Positions 53,871-63,167 of a stretch of DNA of 64,000 nucleotides are shown in pieces (position 1 is the stretch's first letter; every line of letters starts with the position of its first letter). Position numbers and translations under genes: made by a program. The notes beneath the pieces are model-generated. The model was given only the letters and a program-made list of their open reading frames with translations. It was not told where the DNA came from and searched no databases. Location: NCBI RefSeq assembly GCF_000344785.1, contig NC_020506.1:1054001-1118000 (forward strand). The letters run 5' to 3'. The stretch is from Corynebacterium callunae DSM 20147. Lineage in GTDB: Bacteria > Actinomycetota > Actinomycetes > Mycobacteriales > Mycobacteriaceae.

Positions 53871-54386
53871 ATGAATAACTCCGAGACCACCGGGAATCTC
53901 CAGGGCTCGCGGCTGAAGGCAAAAGCTTCGAAAAAGCTCCAGCCTTTTGCCCTTGATTCGGTAAAGGCTACGGCTAGCCGGGAAGTCAGGGAAGTCACGG
54001 GCAAGCTGCAAGAGAAAACCAAAAAGCTAAAACAGCCTAATAAAGAGTTTTCTTCCGTCGAGCATCTTTCTGCCGACGCAGCAGCAATGTTTGTGGATAA
54101 TGAGCTATCACGAGGTGCTATGCACCGCGCACGGCGTCACATTATTCACTGCGCAGAGTGTCGTGAGGAAATCAATCGCCAACGTAAGACGGTTGAATAT
54201 TTGCGTAATGAATGCCGTCGTCCGGAGGTTTCCGCACCGCTGGATTTGAAGGCAAAATTGGCCAGCTTGGCAAATGAATGTGCCCCGGGTCCGGGAGCAG
54301 AGAATTTGGCAATGCAGCGTCCAGAATCTTTTGTAGCTAAAGTTGAGTCCGTGGTTCGTGCGGTTCGTCGCACTCAGGGCCGCTAG
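53871..54386 (+). CDS. cseE: Anti-sigma factor of SigE (ZAS type)
   Basis: A 171-residue cytoplasmic anti-sigma factor. The zinc-associated anti-sigma motif HIIHCAECREEI (H-x3-C-x2-C, about residues 90-105) is intact. An N-terminal basic segment and a C-terminal helical tail flank it. It should sequester SigE until a stress signal. Its gene has its own ribosome site (AGGAGGT) and starts 141 bases after sigE. Confidence 0.9.
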   Translation: MNNSETTGNLQGSRLKAKASKKLQPFALDSVKATASREVREVTGKLQEKTKKLKQPNKEFSSVEHLSADAAAMFVDNELSRGAMHRARRHIIHCAECREEINRQRKTVEYLRNECRRPEVSAPLDLKAKLASLANECAPGPGAENLAMQRPESFVAKVESVVRAVRRTQGR

Positions 54387-54416
54387 ATTTTTATCCTTGA
54401 GTGAAAGACAGGTCTG

Positions 54417-54893
54417 ATGTTTTCAAGCGTGGGCTGGGGAGAAATTTTCCTGCTTGTAGTCGTGGGCCTGGTTGTAATTGGCCCTGAGCGGCTACCCCGA
54501 GTAATCCAAGATGTGCGTGCTGCTATTTTTGCTGCTCGTACCGCAATCGACAATGCGAAGAAAACTTTGGATGATGATTTCGGTTCAGAATTTGATGATA
54601 TTCGTAAACCACTTACCCAGGTCGCGCAATACACGCGTATGAGCCCAAAAACAGCAATTACCAAAGCGCTTTTCGACGGGGACAATACGCTTGTAGATTC
54701 CTTTGATCCGAAAAAGATCATGGCAGCTGATACTGAAGGTGCTGCTCAAAGAAATAATGAGACACCTAACAACAATGCCACTGTGGTGCAGCGTCCTGAT
54801 TCACAGCAATCGCAGCCAGTACAGCAAAGCACACAGCAGCAAAAGCAAGGCCCAAAATATTCCGGTGGCGTTTCCTGGACCGATATTCTTTAG
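54417..54893 (+). CDS. tatB: Twin-arginine translocase subunit TatB
   Basis: A 158-residue TatB. The N-terminal helix is [22 protein letters not shown], with the TatB proline after the helix (P24-like [11 protein letters not shown]), an amphipathic helix, and a Gln/Asn-rich C-terminal tail. TatB receives folded Tat substrates at the translocase. It lies 30 bases after cseE and is likely in the same transcript, linking export to the SigE response. Confidence 0.94.
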   Translation: MFSSVGWGEIFLLVVVGLVVIGPERLPRVIQDVRAAIFAARTAIDNAKKTLDDDFGSEFDDIRKPLTQVAQYTRMSPKTAITKALFDGDNTLVDSFDPKKIMAADTEGAAQRNNETPNNNATVVQRPDSQQSQPVQQSTQQQKQGPKYSGGVSWTDIL

Positions 54894-54908
54894 AAGAGTT
54901 ATACAAAG

Positions 54909-54947
54909 CAAATTTCCCTCCGCACTATTGTGGAGGGAAATTTTTTA
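54909..54947 (+). terminator. Terminator after tatB
   Basis: AAATTTCCCTCC pairs perfectly with GGAGGGAAATTT around a 10-base loop, then six T. It separates tatB from the convergent mrp gene. Confidence 0.92.
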
Positions 54948-54954
54948 ATGCTTT

Positions 54955-56082
54955 TTACTTAACGCCCAATCCAAGGGTTTTGCCCACAATGGAAACCTTG
55001 CGCTTAGCCAGGTGATCGGCAATCCCATTGATTGCGATAGCAGTGGGGGAGGTTGGCTCGGAAATCGCAATTGGATTTCCCACATCGCCACCGATGCGCA
55101 GATGTGGATCCAAAGGCACAGAGCCAATAACCTTGACATCTTCGCCGGTAATGGCAGTGAGGCGATCAGCCACTTTCTGTCCGCCGCCAGAGCCAAAGAC
55201 ATCCATGGTGGAACCATCAGGCATCACCATGGCGGACATGTTCTCAATAACACCAGCAACCTTTTGGTTAGTCTGCACTGAGATGGTGCCAGCACGTTCT
55301 GCAACCTCAGCAGCAGCTGCCTGCGGGGTGGTCACAATGAGCAGTTCTGCATTAGGAATCAGCTGTGCCACGGTGATGGCAATATCGCCGGTTCCTGGTG
55401 GCAGGTCGAGCAGCAAGATGTCGAGGTCGCCCCAGAACACATCGGTGAGGAATTGCTGGATCGCACGGTGCAGCATTGGGCCACGCCACACCACGGGAGC
55501 ATTGCCCTCAGTAAAGTGCGCAATGGAGATCATTTTTACGCCATGAGCCTGTGGCGGCATGATCATGTCATCAACCTGGTGTGGACGCTGATCAGAACCC
55601 AGCATGCCAGGCACAGAGTGGCCGTAGATATCGGCATCAAGAATGCCTACGGAGAGGCCCTTCTTTGCCAAAGCAGCTGCCAAGTTTACCGTCATAGAGG
55701 ATTTACCAACGCCACCTTTGCCGGAAGCTACTGCAAATACGCGGGTGGTAGAACCTGGTTGCGCAAATGGAATAACGGGTTCGGAGGTCTCACCGCGGAG
55801 TGATACACGCAGTTCACGCCGTTGTTCATCGCTCATGACATCGGTGCTTACCTGCACCTTGCCAACACCGGGCATGTCTTTTAAGGCTGCTTCGGTATTG
55901 GTGACGATGGTGGTTTTCATCGGGCAAGCCGCAATGGTCAGGTAGACCTCCACCTGAACATCAGAACCGTCAATGGCCACAGATTTGACCATGCCCAGCT
56001 CTGTGATGGGCTTACCGATCTCTGGATCCTCTACGCGGGATAGCGCGCTGCGGACAGCGGATTCGGTTACTTGAGACATCAC
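54955..56082 (-). CDS. mrp: Mrp/ApbC/NBP35 iron-sulfur carrier ATPase
   Basis: A 375-residue P-loop ATPase that carries [4Fe-4S] clusters to apoproteins. The N-terminal MIP18-like domain spans about 1-90 (VRSALSRVEDPEIGKPITELGMVK), and the deviant Walker A is GKGGVGKSSMTVNLA near residue 120. The C-terminal CxxC expected in some Mrp proteins is not seen. It is convergent with tatB and lies upstream of the DUF1003 gene on the same strand. Confidence 0.92.
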   Translation of the reverse strand: MMSQVTESAVRSALSRVEDPEIGKPITELGMVKSVAIDGSDVQVEVYLTIAACPMKTTIVTNTEAALKDMPGVGKVQVSTDVMSDEQRRELRVSLRGETSEPVIPFAQPGSTTRVFAVASGKGGVGKSSMTVNLAAALAKKGLSVGILDADIYGHSVPGMLGSDQRPHQVDDMIMPPQAHGVKMISIAHFTEGNAPVVWRGPMLHRAIQQFLTDVFWGDLDILLLDLPPGTGDIAITVAQLIPNAELLIVTTPQAAAAEVAERAGTISVQTNQKVAGVIENMSAMVMPDGSTMDVFGSGGGQKVADRLTAITGEDVKVIGSVPLDPHLRIGGDVGNPIAISEPTSPTAIAINGIADHLAKRKVSIVGKTLGLGVK

Positions 56083-56107
56083 CTATTGATAGTAGTACTC
56101 GGGTTGG

Positions 56108-56695
56108 TTAGTCCCTAAAATTATCGGCTACATCACCCTGGGTGGGGTCGGAAAGATCATTGGGACCCGAGCCAAGAGTTTCATGCTGAGCTGCAATACG
56201 AGCTGCCGCCTCATCGTCCAATTTGGCTTCTATACGTTCCAAGAGGCTGCGTAGATCATCCAGCTCGTGGCGCAGATAATCGCGGGTAACTGTTTCGCCC
56301 AGGGCCAAACGGACACCAGCGAGCTCACGGGTGAGAAATTCAGTATCAGCTTTGGTTTCTTCAGCACGGCGTCGATCAGCCAAAATGGTTTGCTTATCGC
56401 GGTCTTCTTGGCGGTTTTGGGCCAGCAAGATCAGCGGAGCAGCATAGGCAGCCTGTGTGGAAAAGGCCAGGTTAAGCAGGATAAAGGGGTAGTGATCCCA
56501 ACTCCACGCCCAGCCACCGATGTTGAGCAAGATCCACGCGATCACAAAAAGCGTTTGCCAAAAAAGGTATTGGCCGGTGCCAAAAAAGCGGGCGATATTT
56601 TCGGCATAGGCGCCAATGGCATCGTCATCAAATTTAAGCTTATTACGGCCAGCGATGCGGGGTGTATCAAGTTCGGAACGGTAGTAATCAGCCAT
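56108..56695 (-). CDS. DUF1003 membrane protein
   Basis: A 195-residue protein of the DUF1003 family, with two helices (FWQTLFVIAWILLNIGGW and FILLNLAFSTQAAYAAPLILLAQNRQ) and a C-terminal coiled-coil region with the signature DRRRAEETKADTEFL. The family is linked to membrane stress but not understood. Its ATG at 56695 (GAGAGGAG upstream) overlaps the stop of the MgtE-like gene by 8 bases, so the two are translationally coupled. Confidence 0.87.
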   Translation of the reverse strand: MADYYRSELDTPRIAGRNKLKFDDDAIGAYAENIARFFGTGQYLFWQTLFVIAWILLNIGGWAWSWDHYPFILLNLAFSTQAAYAAPLILLAQNRQEDRDKQTILADRRRAEETKADTEFLTRELAGVRLALGETVTRDYLRHELDDLRSLLERIEAKLDDEAAARIAAQHETLGSGPNDLSDPTQGDVADNFRD

Positions 56696-57980
56696 TGGTG
56701 GGCTCCTCTCCCGGGCGCAGACCAGCGTCACGCCAGTCCTCGGGAAGCATATGGTCTAGCAGGTCATCGACGGCAACGGCGCCCAAAAGGTGCCCGTTTT
56801 CATCCAATACAGGTCCGCAGACAAGGTTATAGGTAGCAAAAAACCTCGCCGCGGTTTCCTGGGTGTCATCGGCATAAAGCGGTGGCAGATCTGGATCCAA
56901 AATGCCACCGATGAGGCTGGAAGGAGGCTCACGCAATAATTTTTGCAGGTGCACACAGCCGAGATATTTGCCGGTGGGCGTGGCTGTGGGAGGGCGCACC
57001 ACAAAGATCAGCGAGGCTAAAGAGGTAGGAAGATCTGGGTTTCGAGCCATCGCCAATGCCTCAGCGACGGTGGTTGCGGGATCCATAATCAGTGGCTCAG
57101 GCGTCATCAACGCACCAACTGTGTCGGGGGAGAAGTGCATCAAACGACGCACCGGTGCAGATTCCTCAGGATCCATCAAATCCAAAAGCACATCGGCCTT
57201 GTCATGGGGCAATTCCCCCAGCAAGTCGGCGGCGTCATCGGGATCCATCTCCTCCAAAATGTCCGCGGCACGTTCAATATCAAGCTGTTCAATCAACTCA
57301 GCCTGGCGATCCTCAGATAGTTCCTGCAGGATATCCGCCAGTTTTTCGTCGTCAAGCTCCTCGGTGACCTCCGTGCGCTGCGCGGTGGGCAGGTGATAAA
57401 GCTGCTTTGCGACGTCCGCAGGCCTCATATCCTCAAACCCTGCGATGAGTTCAGCGGTGTCATTGGACTCACCGACACCACCTGCGGTGATGCCGTGGAC
57501 GTGGTACCACGGCACCGTGTGCAGCACGGGTCGACGCCCAAATTTAGGGCGCTCACCGAAGACGGCGACGCGGGTAATAATCCAATCGCGGGTACGGGAG
57601 AGCTCCAATTCCACATCGGCGATTTCCACGGCACGTCCATGAAGTTTTTCAAATTCTGGATCATCGGTGTGCACTTTGGCGCCGATAATATCGCCAATAA
57701 TTTGTAGCTCACCAGTGCGCGGGCGGAAAGCACGCAGGGACACCGAACCTGTGATGAGGGTGACGTCCTTGGGCTCGATGGAGGCAATACGCAGCATAGG
57801 CACAAAGATTCGGCGTTTATTGTTGATCATCTCAACTACGAGCCCCAAGGCGCGGGAATCTTGGCCGTGGGGGCGAATAATCACCACGACATCGCGTACG
57901 CGACCAATTGCATCGGTATCTGGTCCGCGTACCACCATCCCGGCGAGGCGGCCTGCGTATAATCGGGTAATTCCACTCAT
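56688..57980 (-). CDS. MgtE-like soluble protein: PRC-barrel-like + MgtE N domain + CBS pair, no channel
   Basis: A 430-residue protein. Residues about 1-160 are a PRC-barrel-like beta-rich region (LAGMVVRGPDTDAIGRVRDV). Residues about 180-290 are the MgtE superhelical N domain (acidic repeats such as ADILEEMDPDDAADLLGELP). Residues about 300-425 are a CBS pair (GALMTPEPLIMDP, GAVAVDDLLDHMLPEDW). The five-helix magnesium channel of true MgtE is missing: no hydrophobic helices follow. Annotation as a magnesium transporter is misleading; it may regulate or sense divalent ions. Its end overlaps the DUF1003 gene. Confidence 0.85.
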   Translation of the reverse strand: MSGITRLYAGRLAGMVVRGPDTDAIGRVRDVVVIIRPHGQDSRALGLVVEMINNKRRIFVPMLRIASIEPKDVTLITGSVSLRAFRPRTGELQIIGDIIGAKVHTDDPEFEKLHGRAVEIADVELELSRTRDWIITRVAVFGERPKFGRRPVLHTVPWYHVHGITAGGVGESNDTAELIAGFEDMRPADVAKQLYHLPTAQRTEVTEELDDEKLADILQELSEDRQAELIEQLDIERAADILEEMDPDDAADLLGELPHDKADVLLDLMDPEESAPVRRLMHFSPDTVGALMTPEPLIMDPATTVAEALAMARNPDLPTSLASLIFVVRPPTATPTGKYLGCVHLQKLLREPPSSLIGGILDPDLPPLYADDTQETAARFFATYNLVCGPVLDENGHLLGAVAVDDLLDHMLPEDWRDAGLRPGEEPTNG

Positions 57981-58064
57981 GTGTTCCCATCTTAGGGGAA
58001 CGTTTTGGCTGGTGTGTGCGTTGTCTACTTAGAGTCAAAAAACTTTAGAAGGAGACAATACAAA

Positions 58065-58562
58065 ATGGCTGCAGATACCCCGGACAATAAGGTACTCAAC
58101 TTTCAAAAAACCCGACCAGAGGGCTGGCCCGTGGGAAGCTTCCAAACTTATGTTGAAGCTCAGGAAGCGGTTGATTATCTAAGCGATAATAATTTCCCGG
58201 TTGGTGAACTCACCATTGTTGGTGTGGACCTGATGGAAGTTGAACGTGTCACCGGGCGTCTTAGCTGGGGCAGAGTGCTTGCAGGCGGCGCTGCCTCTGG
58301 TGCCTGGTTGGGTGTTTTCTTTGGTACCGTGCTGGCGTTGATGTCTGGAGATTGGGTATCTTCCATCGCAATTGGCCTGTTCATGGGCATTATTTTTGGC
58401 ACTGTGGGCGTTGCAGTTCCTTATGCTGCAACCCGTGGCAAGCGTGATTTTACTTCCTCCACCCAAATTGTGGCAGGCCGTTATGATGTCATTTGTTCAC
58501 CACAGCGTGCAACAGAAGCTCGCGACATGATTGCACGTAAGTCCGCACAATTTGGGGCTTAA
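58065..58562 (+). CDS. General-stress-protein-like membrane protein (YflT/GsP17M-type domain)
   Basis: From the ATG at 58065 (GAAGGAG upstream) it is 165 residues. It carries the N-terminal YflT/general stress protein 17M-like segment (SFQTYVEAQEAVDYLSDNNFP), a glycine-rich central pair of hydrophobic stretches (GGAASGAWLGVFFGTVLALM), and a short tail. The domain is common in stress-induced proteins of Gram-positives. Function unknown. Confidence 0.8.
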   Translation: MAADTPDNKVLNFQKTRPEGWPVGSFQTYVEAQEAVDYLSDNNFPVGELTIVGVDLMEVERVTGRLSWGRVLAGGAASGAWLGVFFGTVLALMSGDWVSSIAIGLFMGIIFGTVGVAVPYAATRGKRDFTSSTQIVAGRYDVICSPQRATEARDMIARKSAQFGA

Positions 58563-58577
58563 GTTAAGCTGTCAGCT

Positions 58578-59252
58578 ATGGAAAACCTGGGGAAGAAGGC
58601 TCTAACAACTGCACTTGTGCTGAGTTTGGGGGCGGCATTAAGTGCTTGCACTCTGGAAGCTCGGGAGCCTCAACCTCCAGTGCCACTAGGTGAGGTTAAC
58701 TACCTGCAGATTCTTGTTCCTAAGGATGATCCAGAAGGCCTAGTGCTGGGCAATCTTTATGAAACCGCGCTAGATGATCGCGGGCGCGCCACGTCCATTC
58801 AAATTACTGATGGCGGCCTAGACGCGCAGCTTAATGATCTGCGTGCTGGGTCTACAGATCTGGTGATTGGATGCTCCGGAAATATTTTGGAGTTTTATAA
58901 TCCAGATTTAGCGGCGCAACTGAAGTACGAATATGCCCAGCAGAGCAGTGTGGATAAAAACTCTGGGGAATGGCGTGAGAAGGTTTATGACGCTCTCCAA
59001 GGAAGTTTGCCCACCTCGCTGGCAGCCACGGACCCATCCAATGCCGTGGGCTGTGCTGAGTCAACCGAATTGCCACAAAATATTGTGCCGATTTATCGCA
59101 AACCTAATTTACCCCGGCAAGATCGAGACGTGCTCAATATTGTTAGCGGAGCAATTAGTACTGAAGAACTCCAGACTTTAGTTAAAGATTCCAGCAATGA
59201 TCTTTCGATGTCTGAAACGGCTTTGGAATTTTTAAGGTCTAAAGGATTTTAA
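58578..59252 (+). CDS. Lipoprotein resembling a type II periplasmic binding protein
   Basis: A 224-residue protein with a lipobox (LSAC, cysteine near residue 24) and a fold reminiscent of OpuAC/ProX-type glycine-betaine binding (LQILVPKDDPEGLVLGNLYETAL, TDLVIGCSG). No ABC permease is nearby. It lies 15 bases after the stress-protein gene and probably shares its transcript. Ligand unknown. Confidence 0.75.
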   Translation: MENLGKKALTTALVLSLGAALSACTLEAREPQPPVPLGEVNYLQILVPKDDPEGLVLGNLYETALDDRGRATSIQITDGGLDAQLNDLRAGSTDLVIGCSGNILEFYNPDLAAQLKYEYAQQSSVDKNSGEWREKVYDALQGSLPTSLAATDPSNAVGCAESTELPQNIVPIYRKPNLPRQDRDVLNIVSGAISTEELQTLVKDSSNDLSMSETALEFLRSKGF

Positions 59253-59263
59253 AACGTAGACAT

Positions 59264-59310
59264 AAAAGTGCCCGGTCGCTCCCTTTAGGGGAGTGACCGG
59301 GCACTTTGTG
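59264..59310. terminator. Bidirectional terminator between the lipoprotein gene and odhA
   Basis: AAGTGCCCGGTCGCTCCC pairs with GGGGAGTGACCGGGCACTT (one G-T pair) around a TTTA loop. It lies between convergent genes and is followed by TTTG on the + strand and TTTTATG on the - strand. Confidence 0.85.
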
Positions 59311-59329
59311 CTAGCTAGAGCTTAGCTGA

Positions 59330-62300
59330 CTAGATGCGGAAGGCATCGTCGATAAGCTTCTTCTCTTCTAGCTGGTGAACCTTGGCGATACCGGTTGCAG
59401 TAGAAGACTGTGCGCGGCGGGATACGCGACGCATAGGCAGCAGATCTGGAATCAGGGAACGCAGGTGTTCGTTGTAGAAAGGCCATGGACCCTGGTTTGC
59501 TGGCTCGTCCTGAACAAAGAGGATTTCCTCAGCGTTAGGGTAGCCGGCGAATGCCTTGGAAAGGCGGTTGAAAGGAATTGGGTGCAGCATTTCGATGCGT
59601 ACGATCGCAACATCGTCACGGCCGTCCTGTTCCTTACGCTTTGCCAACTCCCAGTAGAGCTTGCCGGAAACCAGCATGATCTTCTTGACCTTGGAAGCAT
59701 CTGCCACGTTTGGATCGTCGATGACTGACTGGAACTTGGTGGTCTCAGTGAAGTCTTCTGGAGCAGAAGAAGCAGCCTTGTTACGCAGCATGGACTTAGG
59801 AGTGAAGATAACCAAAGGACGCTTCAGCTCGGAAAGTGCATGGCGACGCAGCAGGTGGAAGTGGTTAGCAGGGGTGGAAGGCTGAGCCACAGTCATGGAA
59901 CCTTCAGCACAAAGCTGGAGGAAACGCTCGATACGAGCAGAGGAGTGGTCAGGGCCCTGGCCCTCGTAGCCGTGTGGCAGGAGCAGGATCAGCTTGGAGG
60001 TCTGTCCCCACTTTGCCTCACCGGAGGAGATGTACTCATCGATGATGGTCTGTGCGCCGTTCGCGAAGTCACCGAACTGGGCTTCCCAAGCAACAACTGC
60101 ATCTTCGTTTCCGACTGAGTAGCCGTACTCGAAGCCCACGCCTGCGTACTCGGTCAACGCGGAGTTGTAGACCAGGAACTTGCCCTCGCCCTTTGCCTGA
60201 GCCAATTCGTGCAGTGGGTTGAATTCCTCTGCAGTGTTGGGATCAATGGCAACTGCGTGGCGTTGGGTGAAGGTACCACGGCGGGAATCCTCACCTGCAA
60301 GACGAACAAGCTTGCCGGAGTTAGCCAGGGAGCCGAAGGCGAGCAGCTCGCCCCATGCCCAGTCGATGCCACCTTCGGTAACAGACTTGGTGCGCTTCTT
60401 AGCAACTGGAGCAACACGGGGGTGGTAGGAGAAGCCCTCTGGGGTGTTGGCAAATGCCTGGCCAAGTTCCAGCAGCTCCTCGCGGGAGATGTTGGTGTTC
60501 AGACCGTGTGGCAGCTCCTGGGAGCTGGTGATGCCAGACTGTTCCTGCGGCTGCTTCTTGCCTGCGTCCTTAACCTCGTTGAATACAGATTCCATCTGGT
60601 CGTGGAAGTCACGAATAACTGCTTCTGCATCCTCAGGGGAAAGATCGCCACGGCCGAGCAGATCCTCGGTGTACTGAGCGCGGACTGTCTCGCGACCGGT
60701 GATCAGCTCGTACATCTTAGGCTGGGTCATGGAAGGATCATCAGCTTCGTTGTGGCCACGTAGACGGTAGCAGACGAGGTCGATGAAGACGTCCTTGCCG
60801 AAGCGACGGCGGTATTCGGTAGCCAGCTGGCCAACCCAAACAACTGCTTCTGGGTCGTCGCCATTGACATGGAACACTGGGCAGCCGAAAGCCTTGGCAT
60901 AGTCGGTTGCGTAGTACATGGAACGGCTGGAATCCGGGGTGGTGGTGAATCCGATCTGGTTGTTTACCACGATGTGGATGGTGCCACCGACGTCGTAGCC
61001 ACGCAGCTTAGCCAGGTTGATGGTTTCTGGAACGATGCCCAGACCAGCAAATGCAGCATCGCCGTGGAGCAGCAGTGGAACAACGGTCTTGCCCTCAACA
61101 CCCTTGTCTAGGTAGTCCTGCTTTGCGCGGACGATACCTTCCACGACTGGGTTAACAGCCTCGAGGTGAGATGGGTTAGCGGTGAGGGAGACCTTGATCT
61201 CGCCATCGCCGAACATCTGCAGGTGCTGACCCTCGGAACCGAGGTGGTACTTCACGTCGCCGGAGCCACCGATCTGGCCCTGCTCCATCTGGCCTTCAAA
61301 CTCGTTGAAGATGGAAGCCAGTGGCTTGCCAACGATGTTGAAGAGGACGTTGAGGCGACCGCGGTGTGGCATACCGATAACAACTTCGTCGAGGCCCTGG
61401 CCTGCGGCGGTGTCGATGGCGGAGTCCATCAGTGGGATCAGGGATTCTGCACCCTCAAGGGAGAAGCGCTTCTGGCCGACGTACTTGGTCTGCAGGAAGT
61501 TCTCAAATGCCTCAGCAGCGTTGAGCTTCTGCAGGATGTACTTCTGCTCAGCCTGGGTTGGCTTTGGCATACCTGCTTCGAGGCGGTCCTGCAGCCAGGT
61601 GCGCTCGTCACGGTCGAGAATGTGGGAGTACTCGGAGCCAACCTTGAGGGTGTAAGCAGCACGCAGGCGAGAGAGCACCTCGCGCAGGGTCATGGTCTCT
61701 TTGCCACCAAAACCGCCGACGCTGAAGGTACGGTCCAGATCCCAGATGGTCAGGCTGTGAGTCTCAATGTCCAGGTCGCGGTGATCTGGAACTGGCATAC
61801 CTGGCTGTACCCAAGGAAGTGGGTTGGTATCAGCGATCAGATGTCCACGGGAACGGTAAGCCTCGATGAGCTGCATAACGCGGGTGTTCTTATCAACACC
61901 GGTGTTTGGCAGGTCCTGTGCCCAACGCATTGGGGTATAAGGCACATTCATTGCCTCGAAGATCTCATCCCAGAACTTGTCGTCGGTAAGCAGCTGAGAC
62001 ATGGTGCGCAGGAACTCGCCGGAAACTGCACCCTGGATGACGCGGTGGTCATAGGTGGAGGTGATGGTGACAAGCTTGCCAACGCCGAGCTCGGCGAGAC
62101 GATCCTCGGATGCGCCCTGGAATTCTGCAGGGTAGTCCATGGAGCCAACACCGATGATGGTGCCCTGGCCCTTGGTCAAACGAGGAACGGAGTGGCGGGT
62201 GCCGATGCCACCTGGGTTGGTCAGGGAAACGGTTACACCCTGGTAATCGTTCATGGTCAGCTTGCCCTGGCGGGAACGGGAAACGATGTCCTCATAAGCT

Positions 62301-63025
62301 GCGAGGAACTCGGAGAAGTTCATCTTCTCGGTTTCCTTGATGGCAGCAACTACCAGCGCACGGGAGCCATCCTTCTGAGGAAGGTCGATGGCTAGGCCGA
62401 GGTTAATGTGCTCAGGCACAACCAAGGTGGGCTTGCCGTCGATGACATCATAAGAGTTGTTCATGTCCGGGTGAGCCATAACAGCCTTCACCATGGCGTA
62501 GCCGATGATGTGGGTGAAGGAGATCTTGCCACCGCGGGTGCGCTTGAGCTGGTCATTGACCATTGCGCGGTTTTCGAACATAAGGCGTGCAGGCATATCG
62601 CGCACGGAAGTTGCGGTTGGAATCTCAAGGGAGATGTCCATGTTCTTAGCGATGGACTTAAAAATGCCCTTGATAGGGAATTGGCCAGCCTCAGGTAGAG
62701 ATTGTTGCTTGGACAAAGGAGACTCCTTGGCCTTTGGTGCGGCCTTCGGTTGGGCCTGCTTGGTGGCTTGAGATGGTGCTGCCTTAGCGGCAGGCTTTTC
62801 TGCGGGCTTCTGAGTGGTCTTCGCAGCAGACTTGTCAGCTGGTTGTGCAGATTCAGCTGGTGCTGAATTCTGTGCTTCCGCTGCAACGGGGGTAGCGTTC
62901 GGGGCCCCCTGAGCCTCGAATAGATCTCTCCATTCCTTGTCCACGGACTGTGGGTCCTTCTGGAACTGCTGGAACATCTCGTCCACCAGCCACGCATTCT
63001 GGCCGAAAGTACTAGCGCTGCTCAC
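59330..63025 (-). CDS. odhA: 2-oxoglutarate dehydrogenase E1/E2 fusion OdhA (Kgd)
   Basis: A 1231-residue fusion typical of Corynebacteriales. The N-terminal E1-like extension ([16 protein letters not shown]) is followed by a Pro/Ala-rich linker and an E2 succinyltransferase core (about 95-350, catalytic HRVIQGA region near residue 326) without a lipoyl domain. The E1 thiamine-diphosphate domain follows (from about 370; [11 protein letters not shown], ..GDAAFAGLG). The complex uses lipoyl domains of the pyruvate dehydrogenase E2. In C. glutamicum OdhI inhibits OdhA. The GTG start at 63025 has a weak GAGGCGAG upstream. Confidence 0.97.
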   Translation of the reverse strand: MSSASTFGQNAWLVDEMFQQFQKDPQSVDKEWRDLFEAQGAPNATPVAAEAQNSAPAESAQPADKSAAKTTQKPAEKPAAKAAPSQATKQAQPKAAPKAKESPLSKQQSLPEAGQFPIKGIFKSIAKNMDISLEIPTATSVRDMPARLMFENRAMVNDQLKRTRGGKISFTHIIGYAMVKAVMAHPDMNNSYDVIDGKPTLVVPEHINLGLAIDLPQKDGSRALVVAAIKETEKMNFSEFLAAYEDIVSRSRQGKLTMNDYQGVTVSLTNPGGIGTRHSVPRLTKGQGTIIGVGSMDYPAEFQGASEDRLAELGVGKLVTITSTYDHRVIQGAVSGEFLRTMSQLLTDDKFWDEIFEAMNVPYTPMRWAQDLPNTGVDKNTRVMQLIEAYRSRGHLIADTNPLPWVQPGMPVPDHRDLDIETHSLTIWDLDRTFSVGGFGGKETMTLREVLSRLRAAYTLKVGSEYSHILDRDERTWLQDRLEAGMPKPTQAEQKYILQKLNAAEAFENFLQTKYVGQKRFSLEGAESLIPLMDSAIDTAAGQGLDEVVIGMPHRGRLNVLFNIVGKPLASIFNEFEGQMEQGQIGGSGDVKYHLGSEGQHLQMFGDGEIKVSLTANPSHLEAVNPVVEGIVRAKQDYLDKGVEGKTVVPLLLHGDAAFAGLGIVPETINLAKLRGYDVGGTIHIVVNNQIGFTTTPDSSRSMYYATDYAKAFGCPVFHVNGDDPEAVVWVGQLATEYRRRFGKDVFIDLVCYRLRGHNEADDPSMTQPKMYELITGRETVRAQYTEDLLGRGDLSPEDAEAVIRDFHDQMESVFNEVKDAGKKQPQEQSGITSSQELPHGLNTNISREELLELGQAFANTPEGFSYHPRVAPVAKKRTKSVTEGGIDWAWGELLAFGSLANSGKLVRLAGEDSRRGTFTQRHAVAIDPNTAEEFNPLHELAQAKGEGKFLVYNSALTEYAGVGFEYGYSVGNEDAVVAWEAQFGDFANGAQTIIDEYISSGEAKWGQTSKLILLLPHGYEGQGPDHSSARIERFLQLCAEGSMTVAQPSTPANHFHLLRRHALSELKRPLVIFTPKSMLRNKAASSAPEDFTETTKFQSVIDDPNVADASKVKKIMLVSGKLYWELAKRKEQDGRDDVAIVRIEMLHPIPFNRLSKAFAGYPNAEEILFVQDEPANQGPWPFYNEHLRSLIPDLLPMRRVSRRAQSSTATGIAKVHQLEEKKLIDDAFRI

Positions 63026-63167
63026 GGCAGGTACTCGCCTCTTTTCCTTGCTTCTTGAGGGTTTTATTGAGCTTGTTTTTATCTACTGTAACGCTGGTTG
63101 TTGGCACAAAGGCCTAGCACCCCAGTTGTAGCACTAATTTGTTGACAGTTCCCATTAAAATAACCTG

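Noticed and set aside
61166..62395. 409-codon open frame opposite odhA
   Set aside because: It is an antisense shadow of a highly biased gene, has no domain and no ribosome site, and sits wholly inside odhA.
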